NCBI GenBank assembly: GCA_963696075.1
Contig: CAVOJD010000026.1
Span: 62,001 to 126,000 of the forward strand
Direction of reading: 5' to 3'
DNA: 64,000 nucleotides
Source of the DNA: CAJQQK01 sp963696075
Lineage (GTDB): Bacteria > Pseudomonadota > Alphaproteobacteria > Rhizobiales > Hyphomicrobiaceae
A model generated the notes under the pieces. That model had not been told where the DNA came from. It made no database searches and was given only the letters and a program-made list of their open reading frames with translations. Both the position numbers and the translations under genes were made by a program. Numbering within the stretch: position 1 is the stretch's first letter; the number at the start of each line of letters is the position of its first letter. Shown piece by piece: positions 54,484 to 62,311 of this stretch.

Positions 54484-54753
54484 TTATCCCTTATTCTTGA
54501 GTTCCTCGATCTTGCGCTCCTGCCAGCGCCGGACGAAGTCGGGAAACTCCCCGAACACCAGCAGATAGTGCCCGATCAGGCCGGCACCCCAGCCAAGCAG
54601 CACCCACTGCACCCACCATACCCCGCTCACCGTCAAATTGACGATCAGCAGGATCGCAATCACGACAACGAACACGCCCAGGTGAGCGTAGAATGCCGTC
54701 ATCGCCTGGACCCGCTCGACCGCGCGGCGGGTCTTTTCGTCTTGTCCGTCCAT
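54484..54753 (-). CDS. 2TM-domain protein
   Basis: 89 residues with two hydrophobic helices (FYAHLGVFVVVIAILLIVNLTV and WVQWVLLGWGAGLIGHYLLVF) and charged ends, the 2TM domain architecture sometimes found fused to histidine kinases. GGWLxGxxxH-like pattern appears as GWGAGLIGHYLLVFG. Translationally coupled to the SDR (4-base gap). Role unknown. Confidence 0.8.
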   Translation of the reverse strand: MDGQDEKTRRAVERVQAMTAFYAHLGVFVVVIAILLIVNLTVSGVWWVQWVLLGWGAGLIGHYLLVFGEFPDFVRRWQERKIEELKNKG

Positions 54754-54876
54754 GTCACACCTCTCGACGCTACCCCACCCACATTGTGATTAGGTGCAGC
54801 TTGGCCCCCGAACGGCAAGCCCCGTTCCCAGTGACGGTTAGCCAATCCGTTCCCGCGACCGCACCACAAGCCCGCC

Positions 54877-56016
54877 TCACACGTAGCCCGGCCCATCAAT
54901 CAGTGGGAATTTCTCAAGCAGCGCTTCATCAATCTCGACACCAAGGCCCGGCCCCTCAGGCGGCCGCACATTGCCCGCGTCATCGACCGTGGCCTGCCAG
55001 CTGCACAGATCGTCACGCAACGGATTGTAGACTGACAGATCGGCCTCGAAATAACCGGCGTTATCGACGCTCGCGAGCATGTGAATGCTGGCCGCCACAT
55101 TGAGCCCGGTGAGCGACGTGTGCGGATTGAACGACAGCTTCCAGGCCGACGCCATATGCGCGATCCGCTGGCCTTCCGTAATCCCGCCGGTCTTTGAAAG
55201 ATCCGGCTGAATAATCGTGATTACGCCATCCTCGACCACGCGTTGCAGCTCGAACCGCGTGTAGTGATTTTCGCCCGCAGCAAGCGGCGTGATCCCAAAG
55301 CTGCGCGCCTCCTTGTAGCGGCGGTGATCGTGCGGCGGAAACGGTTCCTCGAGCCAGCCGACCTGCGCGGCATCGAGCGCCGGCATGACCCGGCGCGCAT
55401 CACTCAGCGAATAGGCCGCATTCGCATCCGTCAGAATATCGATCTCATCCCCGACCGCCGCCCTGACGGCACTGACACGGGCAATGTCATTGCCCGGCGT
55501 ATCACCGAGCCTGAGCTTCAGCGCCTTGTAACCCTTTGCCGTCACCGACAGCGCTTCTTCGACCAGTTCTTCCGGCGGCTGATAGCCAAGCGAGATGCCG
55601 CCCGCATACGCCGCCACATCCTTCGCCCGCCCCCCGAGCAGCTTGTACACCGGCCAACCGGCAGCCTTCCCCCGGATATCCCAGAGCGCCATATCAAGCC
55701 CGCTCAGCGCGATCGCCGACGCAGCCCCCATACCGTGGCTTGCAAGCTGCATCTTATAGACGCGGTCCCACACCCCCACCGTATCGCTCGCATCAAGCCC
55801 GGCAACCAGCGCCTTGATCGTCGTGTTGATGAGCTGCGCCACCGCCCCCGGCGCCCGTCCGGCATGTGCCTCACCCCAACCGACGAGGCCATCATCGGTG
55901 GTAACCCTTACAAGGACACAGTCCCGCTTGACCGCCGCCCCGATGCCGAGCCGCACTTGGAACTTCTCAGGAATTGCAAACGACAACGGATAGGCGGTGA
56001 CATCGGCGATTTTCAT
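54877..56016 (-). CDS. Enolase-superfamily enzyme (mandelate racemase/muconate lactonizing type)
   Basis: 379 residues. Catalytic KxK is visible as LKLRLG near residue 165. Metal ligands are Asp in TDANAAY, Glu in WLEEPFPPHD and Glu in AGENHYTR, and the second-base His is in NPHTSLTG. With a KxK and an NPHT motif this is a typical acid-sugar dehydratase or racemase, unlike the window's other member at 25688 which has only one Lys. Likely to work with the SDR and PfkB enzymes in sugar-acid catabolism. Confidence 0.87.
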   Translation of the reverse strand: MKIADVTAYPLSFAIPEKFQVRLGIGAAVKRDCVLVRVTTDDGLVGWGEAHAGRAPGAVAQLINTTIKALVAGLDASDTVGVWDRVYKMQLASHGMGAASAIALSGLDMALWDIRGKAAGWPVYKLLGGRAKDVAAYAGGISLGYQPPEELVEEALSVTAKGYKALKLRLGDTPGNDIARVSAVRAAVGDEIDILTDANAAYSLSDARRVMPALDAAQVGWLEEPFPPHDHRRYKEARSFGITPLAAGENHYTRFELQRVVEDGVITIIQPDLSKTGGITEGQRIAHMASAWKLSFNPHTSLTGLNVAASIHMLASVDNAGYFEADLSVYNPLRDDLCSWQATVDDAGNVRPPEGPGLGVEIDEALLEKFPLIDGPGYV

Positions 56017-56236
56017 GGGGTCTCTCTCGGAGAAAATCTGGGAACACGACAGTTTCGCTCAGGCTAACGAAGTTCCTCGGCAAGGTATAGCGCTCCTGCT
56101 GGATCAATCGCCCCTCCTTGTTCACTCGACTGAGACGGTAGCGCCGGCCCGCAAGCCTCGCTACGATGGCCCCACAGCGCAATCACAAGCAGGCGGCCCC
56201 GACCACAAACCGCCGCCCCCACCATCGGAGGAAACG

Positions 56237-56671
56237 ATGACCGAGACCGTGGACAAGAGCCTCCTCTCCCATGTCGTGAAGCCGAACGAAATGGAGTGGC
56301 GCAAGACCAAGTTCGACGGCTGCGAGATGAAGCCGCTCTACATCGACCGCAACACCGGCCTTTTGACCGTGCTCCTGCGCATGGCGCCCGGCGCAACGCT
56401 GCCTGATCATGAACATGTCGCGGTCGAACAGACCTATATGCTCGAAGGCCGCCTCGAAGATAAGGAAGGCCCCGAAAAAGGCCTCTCCGTCCACGCCGGC
56501 GAGTACGTGGCCCGGCCCGCTGGTTCCCGCCACGCCGCCTGGACGCCGGAAGGCGGCATGATGGTGGCGTTCTTCCAGATGCCGAACAAATTCTTCGAGG
56601 AAGGCGGCGACGTCATCGACTTCCTCGGCAACGACTGGGAGAAGGAATGGGGGCACGCCCACACCGGCTAG
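56237..56671 (+). CDS. Cupin-domain protein (ChrR-like)
   Basis: 144 residues in a single beta-barrel. DHEHVAVEQTYMLEGRLEDKEG is cupin motif 1 with His, His and Glu metal ligands, and RPAGSRHAAW is motif 2 with the last His. The pattern resembles cupins of the anti-sigma ChrR type and metal-dependent acetylacetone-like dioxygenases. ATG 56237 is behind GGAGGAAACG. It precedes an SDR in the same direction by 74 bases. Confidence 0.82.
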   Translation: MTETVDKSLLSHVVKPNEMEWRKTKFDGCEMKPLYIDRNTGLLTVLLRMAPGATLPDHEHVAVEQTYMLEGRLEDKEGPEKGLSVHAGEYVARPAGSRHAAWTPEGGMMVAFFQMPNKFFEEGGDVIDFLGNDWEKEWGHAHTG

Positions 56672-56745
56672 CCAATCTGGCCGCAGCCCGATTGACCCGC
56701 CGCAATTCCATCCTCGAGCAACAACCAGTAATGGACGTATAGATC

Positions 56746-57555
56746 ATGCGCGATATCACGGGCCTCGTTGCCTGGATCACAGGCGGCGGCACCGGCATTG
56801 GCGAAGGTGCGGCCATGGCGCTGGCTGAGGCCGGCGCCACCGTCATCATCACCGGCCGCCGCGAAGCCCCCCTCCAGGAAGTCGCCGAGCGCATCTCCGC
56901 AGCCGGCGGCAAGGTCGACATAAAACCCGCCGACCTCACTGATTGGGCAACCGTCGAGGCGACCGCCGACACGATCCGCCGCGAACACGGACGCCTCGAC
57001 GTTCTCGTCAACAACGCCGGCGTCAACGTCCCCAACCGCAACTGGGGCGCCCTCGACGTGGAAAGCATCGACAATCTGATCGACGGTAATCTCAGAAGCG
57101 CGGCCTACTGCACCCATGCCGTCTTGCCCATCATGCGTGAGCAGGGTGACGGCCAGCTCATCCACACCGCATCGTGGGCCGGCCGCTTCATCGGCCCGGT
57201 CTCGGGCCCGATCTACACCGCCGCCAAGCACGGCGTCGTCGCCATGAGCCACACGATCAACCTGGAGGAAGGCGCCAACGGCATCCGCTCGACCGTCGTG
57301 TGTCCCGGCGAAGTCGCAACCCCTTTGATGGCCAAGCGCGACCCGCCCGAGCCGCCAGAGATCATGGCCGGCATGGTGCAGATCGAGGACATGGGCGAAG
57401 TCATCACCTTCCTCGTCGGCCAGCCGAAACATGTCTGCATCAATGAACTTGTCGTCTCCCCGACACGCAACCGTGGCTATCTCGCCATGATGCAGGGCCG
57501 CAAGGCACAGCAGGATGCGGTGCGCACCACCGCGACGACCAAGCAAGGCGCCTGA
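56746..57555 (+). CDS. SDR-family oxidoreductase
   Basis: 269-residue classical SDR. TGGGTGIGEGAA cofactor loop, NNAGVNVP, ASWAGRFIG in the Ser position, IYTAAKHG with Tyr and Lys. Strand 2 ends GRRE, so NADP(H) is likely. The C-terminus VSPTRNRGYLAMM lacks the usual VDGG motif. Next gene starts 4 bases later, so they may be coupled. Confidence 0.85.
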   Translation: MRDITGLVAWITGGGTGIGEGAAMALAEAGATVIITGRREAPLQEVAERISAAGGKVDIKPADLTDWATVEATADTIRREHGRLDVLVNNAGVNVPNRNWGALDVESIDNLIDGNLRSAAYCTHAVLPIMREQGDGQLIHTASWAGRFIGPVSGPIYTAAKHGVVAMSHTINLEEGANGIRSTVVCPGEVATPLMAKRDPPEPPEIMAGMVQIEDMGEVITFLVGQPKHVCINELVVSPTRNRGYLAMMQGRKAQQDAVRTTATTKQGA

Positions 57556-57559
57556 GTTC

Positions 57560-58231
57560 GTGCCCGTAACCCGCATCGTCTCGGGCGGCCAGACCGGGGT
57601 CGATCGCGCAGCCCTCGATACCGCGATCATCCACCGTATCGCCAACGGCGGATGGTGTCCCAAGGGCGGCTGGGCGGAAGACCTCGTCGACCCGCCCGGC
57701 CTCCTCGCCCGCTACCCGGGCTTGACGGAAACACCGCAACGCCGCCCGGAACAGCGCACCGCCTGGAACGTCCGCGACAGCGACGCGACGCTCATCCTGC
57801 TGGCAAGCCCGGGCATTGCCTGCTCGCCGGGAACAATCTTTACCCAGGAACAGGCGCGCCATTACTGCAAGCCGACGCTCATCCTCTCGCTTGGGCGTTA
57901 TGAGAGTATCGATGAAGCCCAATCATGGCTCGGCGATTTCCAGGCCGACCTCTCCCTCAACATCGCCGGCCCGCGCGAGAGCCAATCTCCCGGCATCTAC
58001 GCAGCCGCGTGCTCGTTCCTGGATGAGTTGATCACCGCCTCGGCAGCCTTCAAACTACCCGCTAGCCTCAAGCCTCACTGGCTTCCCGCGCCGCGCGCCT
58101 TGGCCGCTTCCCATTCGTCTGCGAATTCGCGCTCGAGGCGACGTTCCAGTTGCGCCAGATCTTCCGGAACCGGCTGCCCCATCGCACGCATCTGGTGGAT
58201 CTCGAGATGCAGTTTCTCGAGCAACTCATGA
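57560..58231 (+). CDS. Putative molybdenum-carrier-family protein with antisense-like C-terminal tail
   Basis: 223 residues from GTG 57560. Residues 1-158 match the molybdenum-carrier family, a Rossmann-like lysine-decarboxylase/LOG relative: VTRIVSGGQTGVDRAALDTAI, GGWCPKGGWAEDLVDPPG, RDSDATLILLASPG and GIYAAACSFLDEL. The last 65 residues are Ser/Arg-rich and lie on the complementary strand of the next gene for 157 bases. I read this as stop-codon loss and read-through, not a true domain. Whether the family really binds molybdenum is unclear even for characterised relatives. Confidence 0.7.
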   Translation: MPVTRIVSGGQTGVDRAALDTAIIHRIANGGWCPKGGWAEDLVDPPGLLARYPGLTETPQRRPEQRTAWNVRDSDATLILLASPGIACSPGTIFTQEQARHYCKPTLILSLGRYESIDEAQSWLGDFQADLSLNIAGPRESQSPGIYAAACSFLDELITASAAFKLPASLKPHWLPAPRALAASHSSANSRSRRRSSCARSSGTGCPIARIWWISRCSFSSNS

Positions 58232-58302
58232 GCATCTTCCGGCTCCTGATCCGCACCACGAACGATGAGATTAATGCGTGCCAAAAGGTCTTCGAATGAC
58301 AT
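58075..58302 (-). CDS. Small acidic helical protein of unknown function
   Basis: 75 residues, predicted mostly helical: MSFEDLLARINLIVRGADQEPEDAHELLEKLHLEIHQMRAMG, then LERRLEREFADEW. GGAGG lies 9 bases before the ATG at 58302. It overlaps the 3' end of the molybdenum-carrier-like gene tail to tail by 157 bases. Coiled-coil or adaptor character is possible; no family recognised. Confidence 0.6.
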   Translation of the reverse strand: MSFEDLLARINLIVRGADQEPEDAHELLEKLHLEIHQMRAMGQPVPEDLAQLERRLEREFADEWEAAKARGAGSQ

Positions 58303-58398
58303 TTTCTGTTCGCCTCCGATCTGGGGTCCCATCAGCCGCACCAAGGCGGGCGCTGCAACAAGACGTGTGAACGTTAAGCGGCTCTCCCGCGTCAGTCC

Positions 58399-58806
58399 TC
58401 AGGAAGGCGAGGGATACTTCGGCTTCTCCGGCGAGTTGGCCGGCTCTTTCTCCGCCGCCTGATCAAGTTCGCGCCCGATCAGCTTTTCGAGATAGGCGAT
58501 GATGTCACCGATTTCGTGCATCGTAATCTGCATGTCCGGCATCGGGGCATGCGGATTGATGAGGGCATTGCTAACCCGCTGGCGCGTCATGCCCTCAAGA
58601 CTGGCGACCGCACGCAGCGTCGGGATACCGGCAACCGCTGTATCAGCCTTGGCATTATCGACAAGGTGGCAGCTCGCACAAAGCCGGCCCGCCAGCGCTT
58701 CACCCCGCCCGGCATCTGCTTTCCACGGCTTCTTTTCTTCCGCGCTCGCACCACCCGCCGCAACGACGAGCCCCGCGATCACAACAGCCAGAAAACTGCC
58801 TTGCAT
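58399..58806 (-). CDS. Small c-type cytochrome
   Basis: 135 residues. The signal peptide (FLAVVIAGLVVAAGGASA) exports it to the periplasm. The haem attachment site is CASCH (Cys43, Cys46, His47), and the likely sixth ligand is one of the Met in PHAPMPDMQITMHE. A class I monohaem cytochrome with an extra proline-rich tail (AEKEPANSPEKPKYPSPS). The promoter contains an Fnr/FixK-type box, so low-oxygen expression is expected. The start at 58806 has GAGGAAAAGAG upstream. Partner oxidase or dehydrogenase is not in the window; the adjacent sulfur genes are candidates. Confidence 0.88.
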   Translation of the reverse strand: MQGSFLAVVIAGLVVAAGGASAEEKKPWKADAGRGEALAGRLCASCHLVDNAKADTAVAGIPTLRAVASLEGMTRQRVSNALINPHAPMPDMQITMHEIGDIIAYLEKLIGRELDQAAEKEPANSPEKPKYPSPS

Positions 58807-58865
58807 CTCTTTTCCTCGCCAGACCAATGAGTCCCAAACGCTAGCCCCAGCGCGCGCCCCCCACC

Positions 58866-58879
58866 TTGATCGAAGTCAA
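58866..58879. promoter_or_regulatory. Fnr/FixK-type box upstream of the cytochrome gene
   Basis: TTGATCGAAGTCAA, part of a larger palindrome ccaccttga...tcaaggtgg (9-base arms). The centre is 66.5 bases from the start codon of the cytochrome on the minus strand. A -10-like TAGCGT (58843-58838) puts the start site near 58831, a class II spacing. Confidence 0.7.
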
Positions 58880-58933
58880 GGTGGCGCCCTTTTCAGGTCC
58901 GTTCGGCGCGCAATCCCCACCCCAAAATGCCAA

Positions 58934-58962
58934 AGCCCCGGCGCATCGCTGACACCGGGGCT
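58934..58962 (-). terminator. Hairpin terminator of the Arg/Cys-rich peptide gene
   Basis: Stem agccccgg / ccggggct (8 pairs) with a 13-base loop; on the minus strand it is followed by ttggcattttgggg. It lies 28 bases after the peptide stop and isolates it from the cytochrome promoter. Confidence 0.6.
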
Positions 58963-58989
58963 CTGACATAGTATCGCTCGTCGACCACA

Positions 58990-59289
58990 TCACCGGCGGT
59001 GGCAATAGTTTCGTACATGACACCGGCGCACCGGACGGACCACAGCCCGCACGCAACGACCGCGCCGCCAGCGCACACAGCGGCGAACGCGCTGGACCCG
59101 GCAGACCCGGCGGCGATGGCAATGGCGATAGCGTCGGCTATGAACCGGCACGAGCAATGAAGGCCCCTGCGGCGCGACATTCTGCGACGCCGCACCCAGC
59201 GGCGCGACAACAGCGGCTTGAGCCGGCATGATCATTGCCCACCCAGCCAACACGGCGACCACGGCCGCAATCCACCGAAGTTTTTTCAT
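58990..59289 (-). CDS. Secreted Arg/Cys-rich small protein
   Basis: 99 residues. Signal peptide KKLRWIAAVVAVLAGWAMIMPAQA, then VVAPLGAASQNVAPQGPSLLVP and a C-terminal half dominated by Arg with six Cys (RRYRHCHRRRVCRV, RRCVRWRRGRC, RRCHVRNYCHRR). The mature protein is strongly basic and probably disulfide-bonded in the periplasm or outside the cell. GAGGAAACTGACGT before the ATG supports translation. I do not recognise the family; related names are not certain. A divergent promoter region serves the YeeE gene. Confidence 0.65.
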   Translation of the reverse strand: MKKLRWIAAVVAVLAGWAMIMPAQAAVVAPLGAASQNVAPQGPSLLVPVHSRRYRHCHRRRVCRVQRVRRCVRWRRGRCVRAVVRPVRRCHVRNYCHRR

Positions 59290-59481
59290 ACGTCAGTTTC
59301 CTCGAATAAGACGGCGATACGCACCGCCAGGAGTTCAGTCCTACGCCCCGAGACGGCAACAACAAGGCATCGATCGCCGCATCCCCCCGGATTTCACCGC
59401 GATTGATGAGAACCCGCCACAGGCGCAGCCCCACACCCGAAGTGGCCCGTGCACCCGCCCCATCCCGATTTTCCCGCCCCG

Positions 59482-59495
59482 TTGATCGAGATCAA
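59482..59495. promoter_or_regulatory. Fnr/FixK-type box upstream of the YeeE operon
   Basis: TTGATCGAGATCAA, a perfect match to TTGAT-N4-ATCAA. The centre at 59488.5 is about 41 bases from a predicted start near 59529 with a -10 at 59517-59522 (tatgaa), the class II activator position. Confidence 0.75.
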
Positions 59496-59501
59496 GGAGC
59501 G

Positions 59502-59531
59502 CATATCATTCAGTCTTATGAATATGATATG
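59502..59531. promoter_or_regulatory. ArsR/SmtB-type palindrome overlapping the YeeE promoter -10
   Basis: Two nested palindromes. ATTCA-gtctta-TGAAT at 59508-59523 has 5-base arms and a 6-base gap, and outer arms catatcat (59502-59509) / atgatatg (59524-59531) are perfect over 8 bases. The ATTCA-N6-TGAAT core is a typical ArsR/SmtB-family operator form; BigR-like sulfide sensors belong to this family. It covers the predicted -10, which suits a repressor. No arsR gene lies in the window. Confidence 0.65.
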
Positions 59532-59583
59532 TTTCACTCCGCGCCGAATGGTCCCTTCCGGCGCGCGCAAGAGGACGTAGCAA

Positions 59584-60669
59584 ATGGACTGGACCTGGGC
59601 ATTGGAAAGCCTCGGTGATAGCGGCGCGGCAGCCCTCGGCGGTGTCGCCATCGGCCTGCTTTTCGGCTTTTGTGCTCAGCGCAGCCGCTTTTGCCTGCGC
59701 GCCTCCACGATTGAATTCTGGCGTGGCAGTCTCGGCCCGCGCACAGCCGTCTGGCTGCTCGTTTTCGGCGCAGCCCTCTTTGGCACCCAGCTCCTCTTCG
59801 CCGGCAAACTGCTCGACGCCACCACCGTGCGCCAACTCTCCCAGGCCGGCACCCTCTCCGGCGCCATCATCGGCGGCGCGCTTTTTGGATGCGGCATGGT
59901 CCTCGCGCGCGGCTGCGCCAGCCGCCTTCTTGTCCTTTCAGCGACCGGAAATCTGCGCGCCCTCGTCGCTGGCCTCATCCTCACCGTCGCAGCCCAGGCC
60001 TCGCTCTCCGGCGCCCTCTCCCCCCTGCGCCTCCAAATCGCCTCCTGGTGGACCGTCGGACCAGAGACCCGCGACATGGCAACCTTCCTGCCACCTTATG
60101 CGGGTCTCCTGATCGCCGTCCCGACTGTCGCTCTCGCCCTCTGGCTCGCCCATCACCATCGCCTCGCCATCACCACCATCATGACCGGCCTTGGCGTCGG
60201 CGCAGCCATCGTGCTTGCCTGGTGGTTCAACGCCTCACTCGCCGCTCAGGCCTTCGATATCGTGCCCGTCCAGAGCGTGTCGTTCTCCGGCCCGTCCGCC
60301 GACACGTTGATGGTTCTCATTTCCCAGCCCGAAGTCACCGTCAGCTTTGGCCTGGGTCTCGTCCCCGGCGTCTTCGCCGGCTCCTTCTTGTCCGCCGTGA
60401 CAGCCGGCGAGTTCCGCATTGAGACCTTCACCAATGAAATCTCCCTGCCGCGTTACATCATCGGCGCGATCCTGATGGGCTTCGGCAGTATGCTGGCCGG
60501 TGGCTGCGCTGTCGGCGCCGGTGTCACCGGTGGCTCCGTCATGGCCCTGACCGCCTGGGTCGCCCTCACGTTCATGTGGCTCTCAGCCGGCCTGACCGAC
60601 CTCCTCTTCGACCGCCCAAACGAGGCCACCGCCAACACCCGCGCAACAGCTTCTGCCGCAACCTCTTGA
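59584..60669 (+). CDS. YeeE/YedE-family transporter (sulfur compound permease)
   Basis: 361 residues with about nine hydrophobic helices. Conserved cysteine motifs sit in the membrane: FCAQRSRFCLR near residue 29-39, GCGMVLARGCASR near 102-114 and GGCAVGAGVTGGS near 305-317. In characterised relatives these cysteines relay thiosulfate. The start follows the dual regulatory region. First gene of a unit with DUF302, MBL-fold and DUF302 genes. A second YeeE/YedE gene faces the unit at 62868. Confidence 0.87.
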   Translation: MDWTWALESLGDSGAAALGGVAIGLLFGFCAQRSRFCLRASTIEFWRGSLGPRTAVWLLVFGAALFGTQLLFAGKLLDATTVRQLSQAGTLSGAIIGGALFGCGMVLARGCASRLLVLSATGNLRALVAGLILTVAAQASLSGALSPLRLQIASWWTVGPETRDMATFLPPYAGLLIAVPTVALALWLAHHHRLAITTIMTGLGVGAAIVLAWWFNASLAAQAFDIVPVQSVSFSGPSADTLMVLISQPEVTVSFGLGLVPGVFAGSFLSAVTAGEFRIETFTNEISLPRYIIGAILMGFGSMLAGGCAVGAGVTGGSVMALTAWVALTFMWLSAGLTDLLFDRPNEATANTRATASAATS

Positions 60670-60741
60670 ACGCTTCGCCAGCCACAGGCCGGCCAACCAA
60701 AACCAGGCTCACCCAGAGCCCCTTCGATTGGAGACAATCTG

Positions 60742-61251
60742 ATGTTCGACTGGCTTTCTCCCAACCGCCTTCCCGCGCTCATGCTTGCGATGGTCCTCGC
60801 CGCCGCAACCGCCCCCGCAGTCTTCGCCAAGGAAGCAAATCCCCATGTCGAAAAGCAGGGCGCCTTTGCCGACGTCTTCCAGGACCTGAAAGACGCCGTC
60901 ATCAATCGCGGCTACGTCATCGATTTCGTCGGACACGTCGACACCATGTTGGACCGCACCAGCGGCGCCTCCAAAAGCGTCACGGAAACCGGTAGCCGCA
61001 GCCCTTACCTCAACGCCAAGTACCTTCAGTTCTGCTCCGCCAAGCTCACCCACGAGGCCGTCAGCGCCAACCCTTACAACATGGTTGTCTGCCCCCACGT
61101 GCTCTTCGCCTTCGAGGCCAAAGACAAACCGGGCCTCATCATCGTCGGCTACCGCCGCCCGACACCCGGCCCCTCCAAGCTCTCCAAGCGCGCCTTCGGA
61201 AAAGTCGATGACGTCCTCATGAGCATCATCAAGGAAGTCGCCGGCAACTAG
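60742..61251 (+). CDS. Secreted DUF302-domain protein 1
   Basis: 169 residues. Signal peptide (RLPALMLAMVLAAATAPAVFA), then a DUF302-like domain: FADVFQDLKDAVINRGYVIDFVGHVDTMLDRTSGASK, LQFCSAKLTHEAVSANPYNMVVCPHVLFAFEAKDKPG and IIVGYRRP. Two Cys (FCS, VCP) are in the conserved positions of the paralogue at 62312, suggesting a disulfide or metal pair. Periplasmic. Such proteins accompany sulfur-oxidation or YeeE genes. Confidence 0.82.
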   Translation: MFDWLSPNRLPALMLAMVLAAATAPAVFAKEANPHVEKQGAFADVFQDLKDAVINRGYVIDFVGHVDTMLDRTSGASKSVTETGSRSPYLNAKYLQFCSAKLTHEAVSANPYNMVVCPHVLFAFEAKDKPGLIIVGYRRPTPGPSKLSKRAFGKVDDVLMSIIKEVAGN

Positions 61252-61309
61252 CTCCAGCCCCCGGGCGACGCCTCAAGAAGCGCCCGCGCACAAGAACAAA
61301 GGAAACGCC

Positions 61310-62290
61310 ATGCCTGCCAATTCAGCCGTCCGCCCGGTCGCGCTTGTGCTTGCAGCATTCGCTGCAACCCTCGTCTTCCAACCAGCCACCGCCCCCGCGA
61401 GCCAGAAAATCAAGGACCAGTATCCAACCTCCGCCCTCTACCAGAAGCCGGTGGAATTCATCCCTAACGTCTGGTCCGCAATCGGCGCCACCGCGCCCCC
61501 GGACTATGAAAACACAGGCCACAACAACAACCTGTCGTTCATCGTCACCGGCGACGGCGTCATCGTCGTCAACGCGGGGGCGACCAACGAGCTGGCGCGC
61601 GCCCTTCATGCGGAAATCAAGGCGGTGACGAAGCAACCCGTCAAGCTCGTCATCAACGAGAACGGCCAGGGCCACGCCATGCTGGGCAACGGCTACTGGG
61701 CCGACCAGGGCGTCCCCATTCTCGCCCACAAGGATGCTGCCCACGAATTCAAGGAACGCGGCCACGATATCCTCGCCGGCATGAAGCGATATAATCGCGA
61801 CAAGGCCGGCGACAGCCGCGTCCAGCTTCCCACCGAAACCTTCGAGGACAAGAAGGTGATCGAGATGGGCACCTTCCACATCGAGGTGCTGAACCTCGGC
61901 CCCGCCCACTCCCCCGGCGACATCCTGGTCTGGCTGCCGAAACAGAAACTGGTCATCGCCGGCGACATGGCATTCCACGAACGCATGCTGCCCATCTTCG
62001 ACGATACCGACACCGCCGCCTGGCTCGAAAGTTGGAAGGAATTCGAGAAGCTCGGCGCCGTCTATGTCATCCCGGGCCACGGCCACCCAACCAACATGGC
62101 CCAGGTCCGCCGTTACACCCACGACTATCTCGTCCACCTCCGCGCCAAGATCCGGGCCCACATCGACAACGGCGGCACCTTGAAGGACGCCTACTATGTC
62201 GACCAATCGGCCTACGCCCACCTCGACACCTTCAACGAACTCGCAACCCGCAACGCTGGCCGCGTCTATCAGCAGATGGAGTTCGAGTAA
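61310..62290 (+). CDS. Secreted MBL-fold hydrolase with a non-canonical metal motif
   Basis: 326 residues. Signal sequence VALVLAAFAATLVFQPATAPA (cleavage near 30). The MBL fold is evident, but where HxHxDH should occur the protein reads INENGQGHAMLGN (residues 115-127), leaving only His122. The later ligands are present: His200 in GPAHSPGD, Asp219 in IAGDMAFHE, and His257 in IPGHGHP. A GQDH-type variant is known to me from sulfur and quinoprotein-linked MBL proteins, so this is probably a subfamily trait rather than decay. It likely binds one metal or another cofactor. Flanked by two DUF302 genes. Confidence 0.8.
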   Translation: MPANSAVRPVALVLAAFAATLVFQPATAPASQKIKDQYPTSALYQKPVEFIPNVWSAIGATAPPDYENTGHNNNLSFIVTGDGVIVVNAGATNELARALHAEIKAVTKQPVKLVINENGQGHAMLGNGYWADQGVPILAHKDAAHEFKERGHDILAGMKRYNRDKAGDSRVQLPTETFEDKKVIEMGTFHIEVLNLGPAHSPGDILVWLPKQKLVIAGDMAFHERMLPIFDDTDTAAWLESWKEFEKLGAVYVIPGHGHPTNMAQVRRYTHDYLVHLRAKIRAHIDNGGTLKDAYYVDQSAYAHLDTFNELATRNAGRVYQQMEFE

Positions 62291-62311
62291 GCGAACCCAA
62301 GGAGCATCGTC

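Noticed and set aside
59403..59618. 71-codon frame across the YeeE promoter
   Set aside because: It covers two regulatory palindromes and the start of yeeE; no ribosome site at its start.
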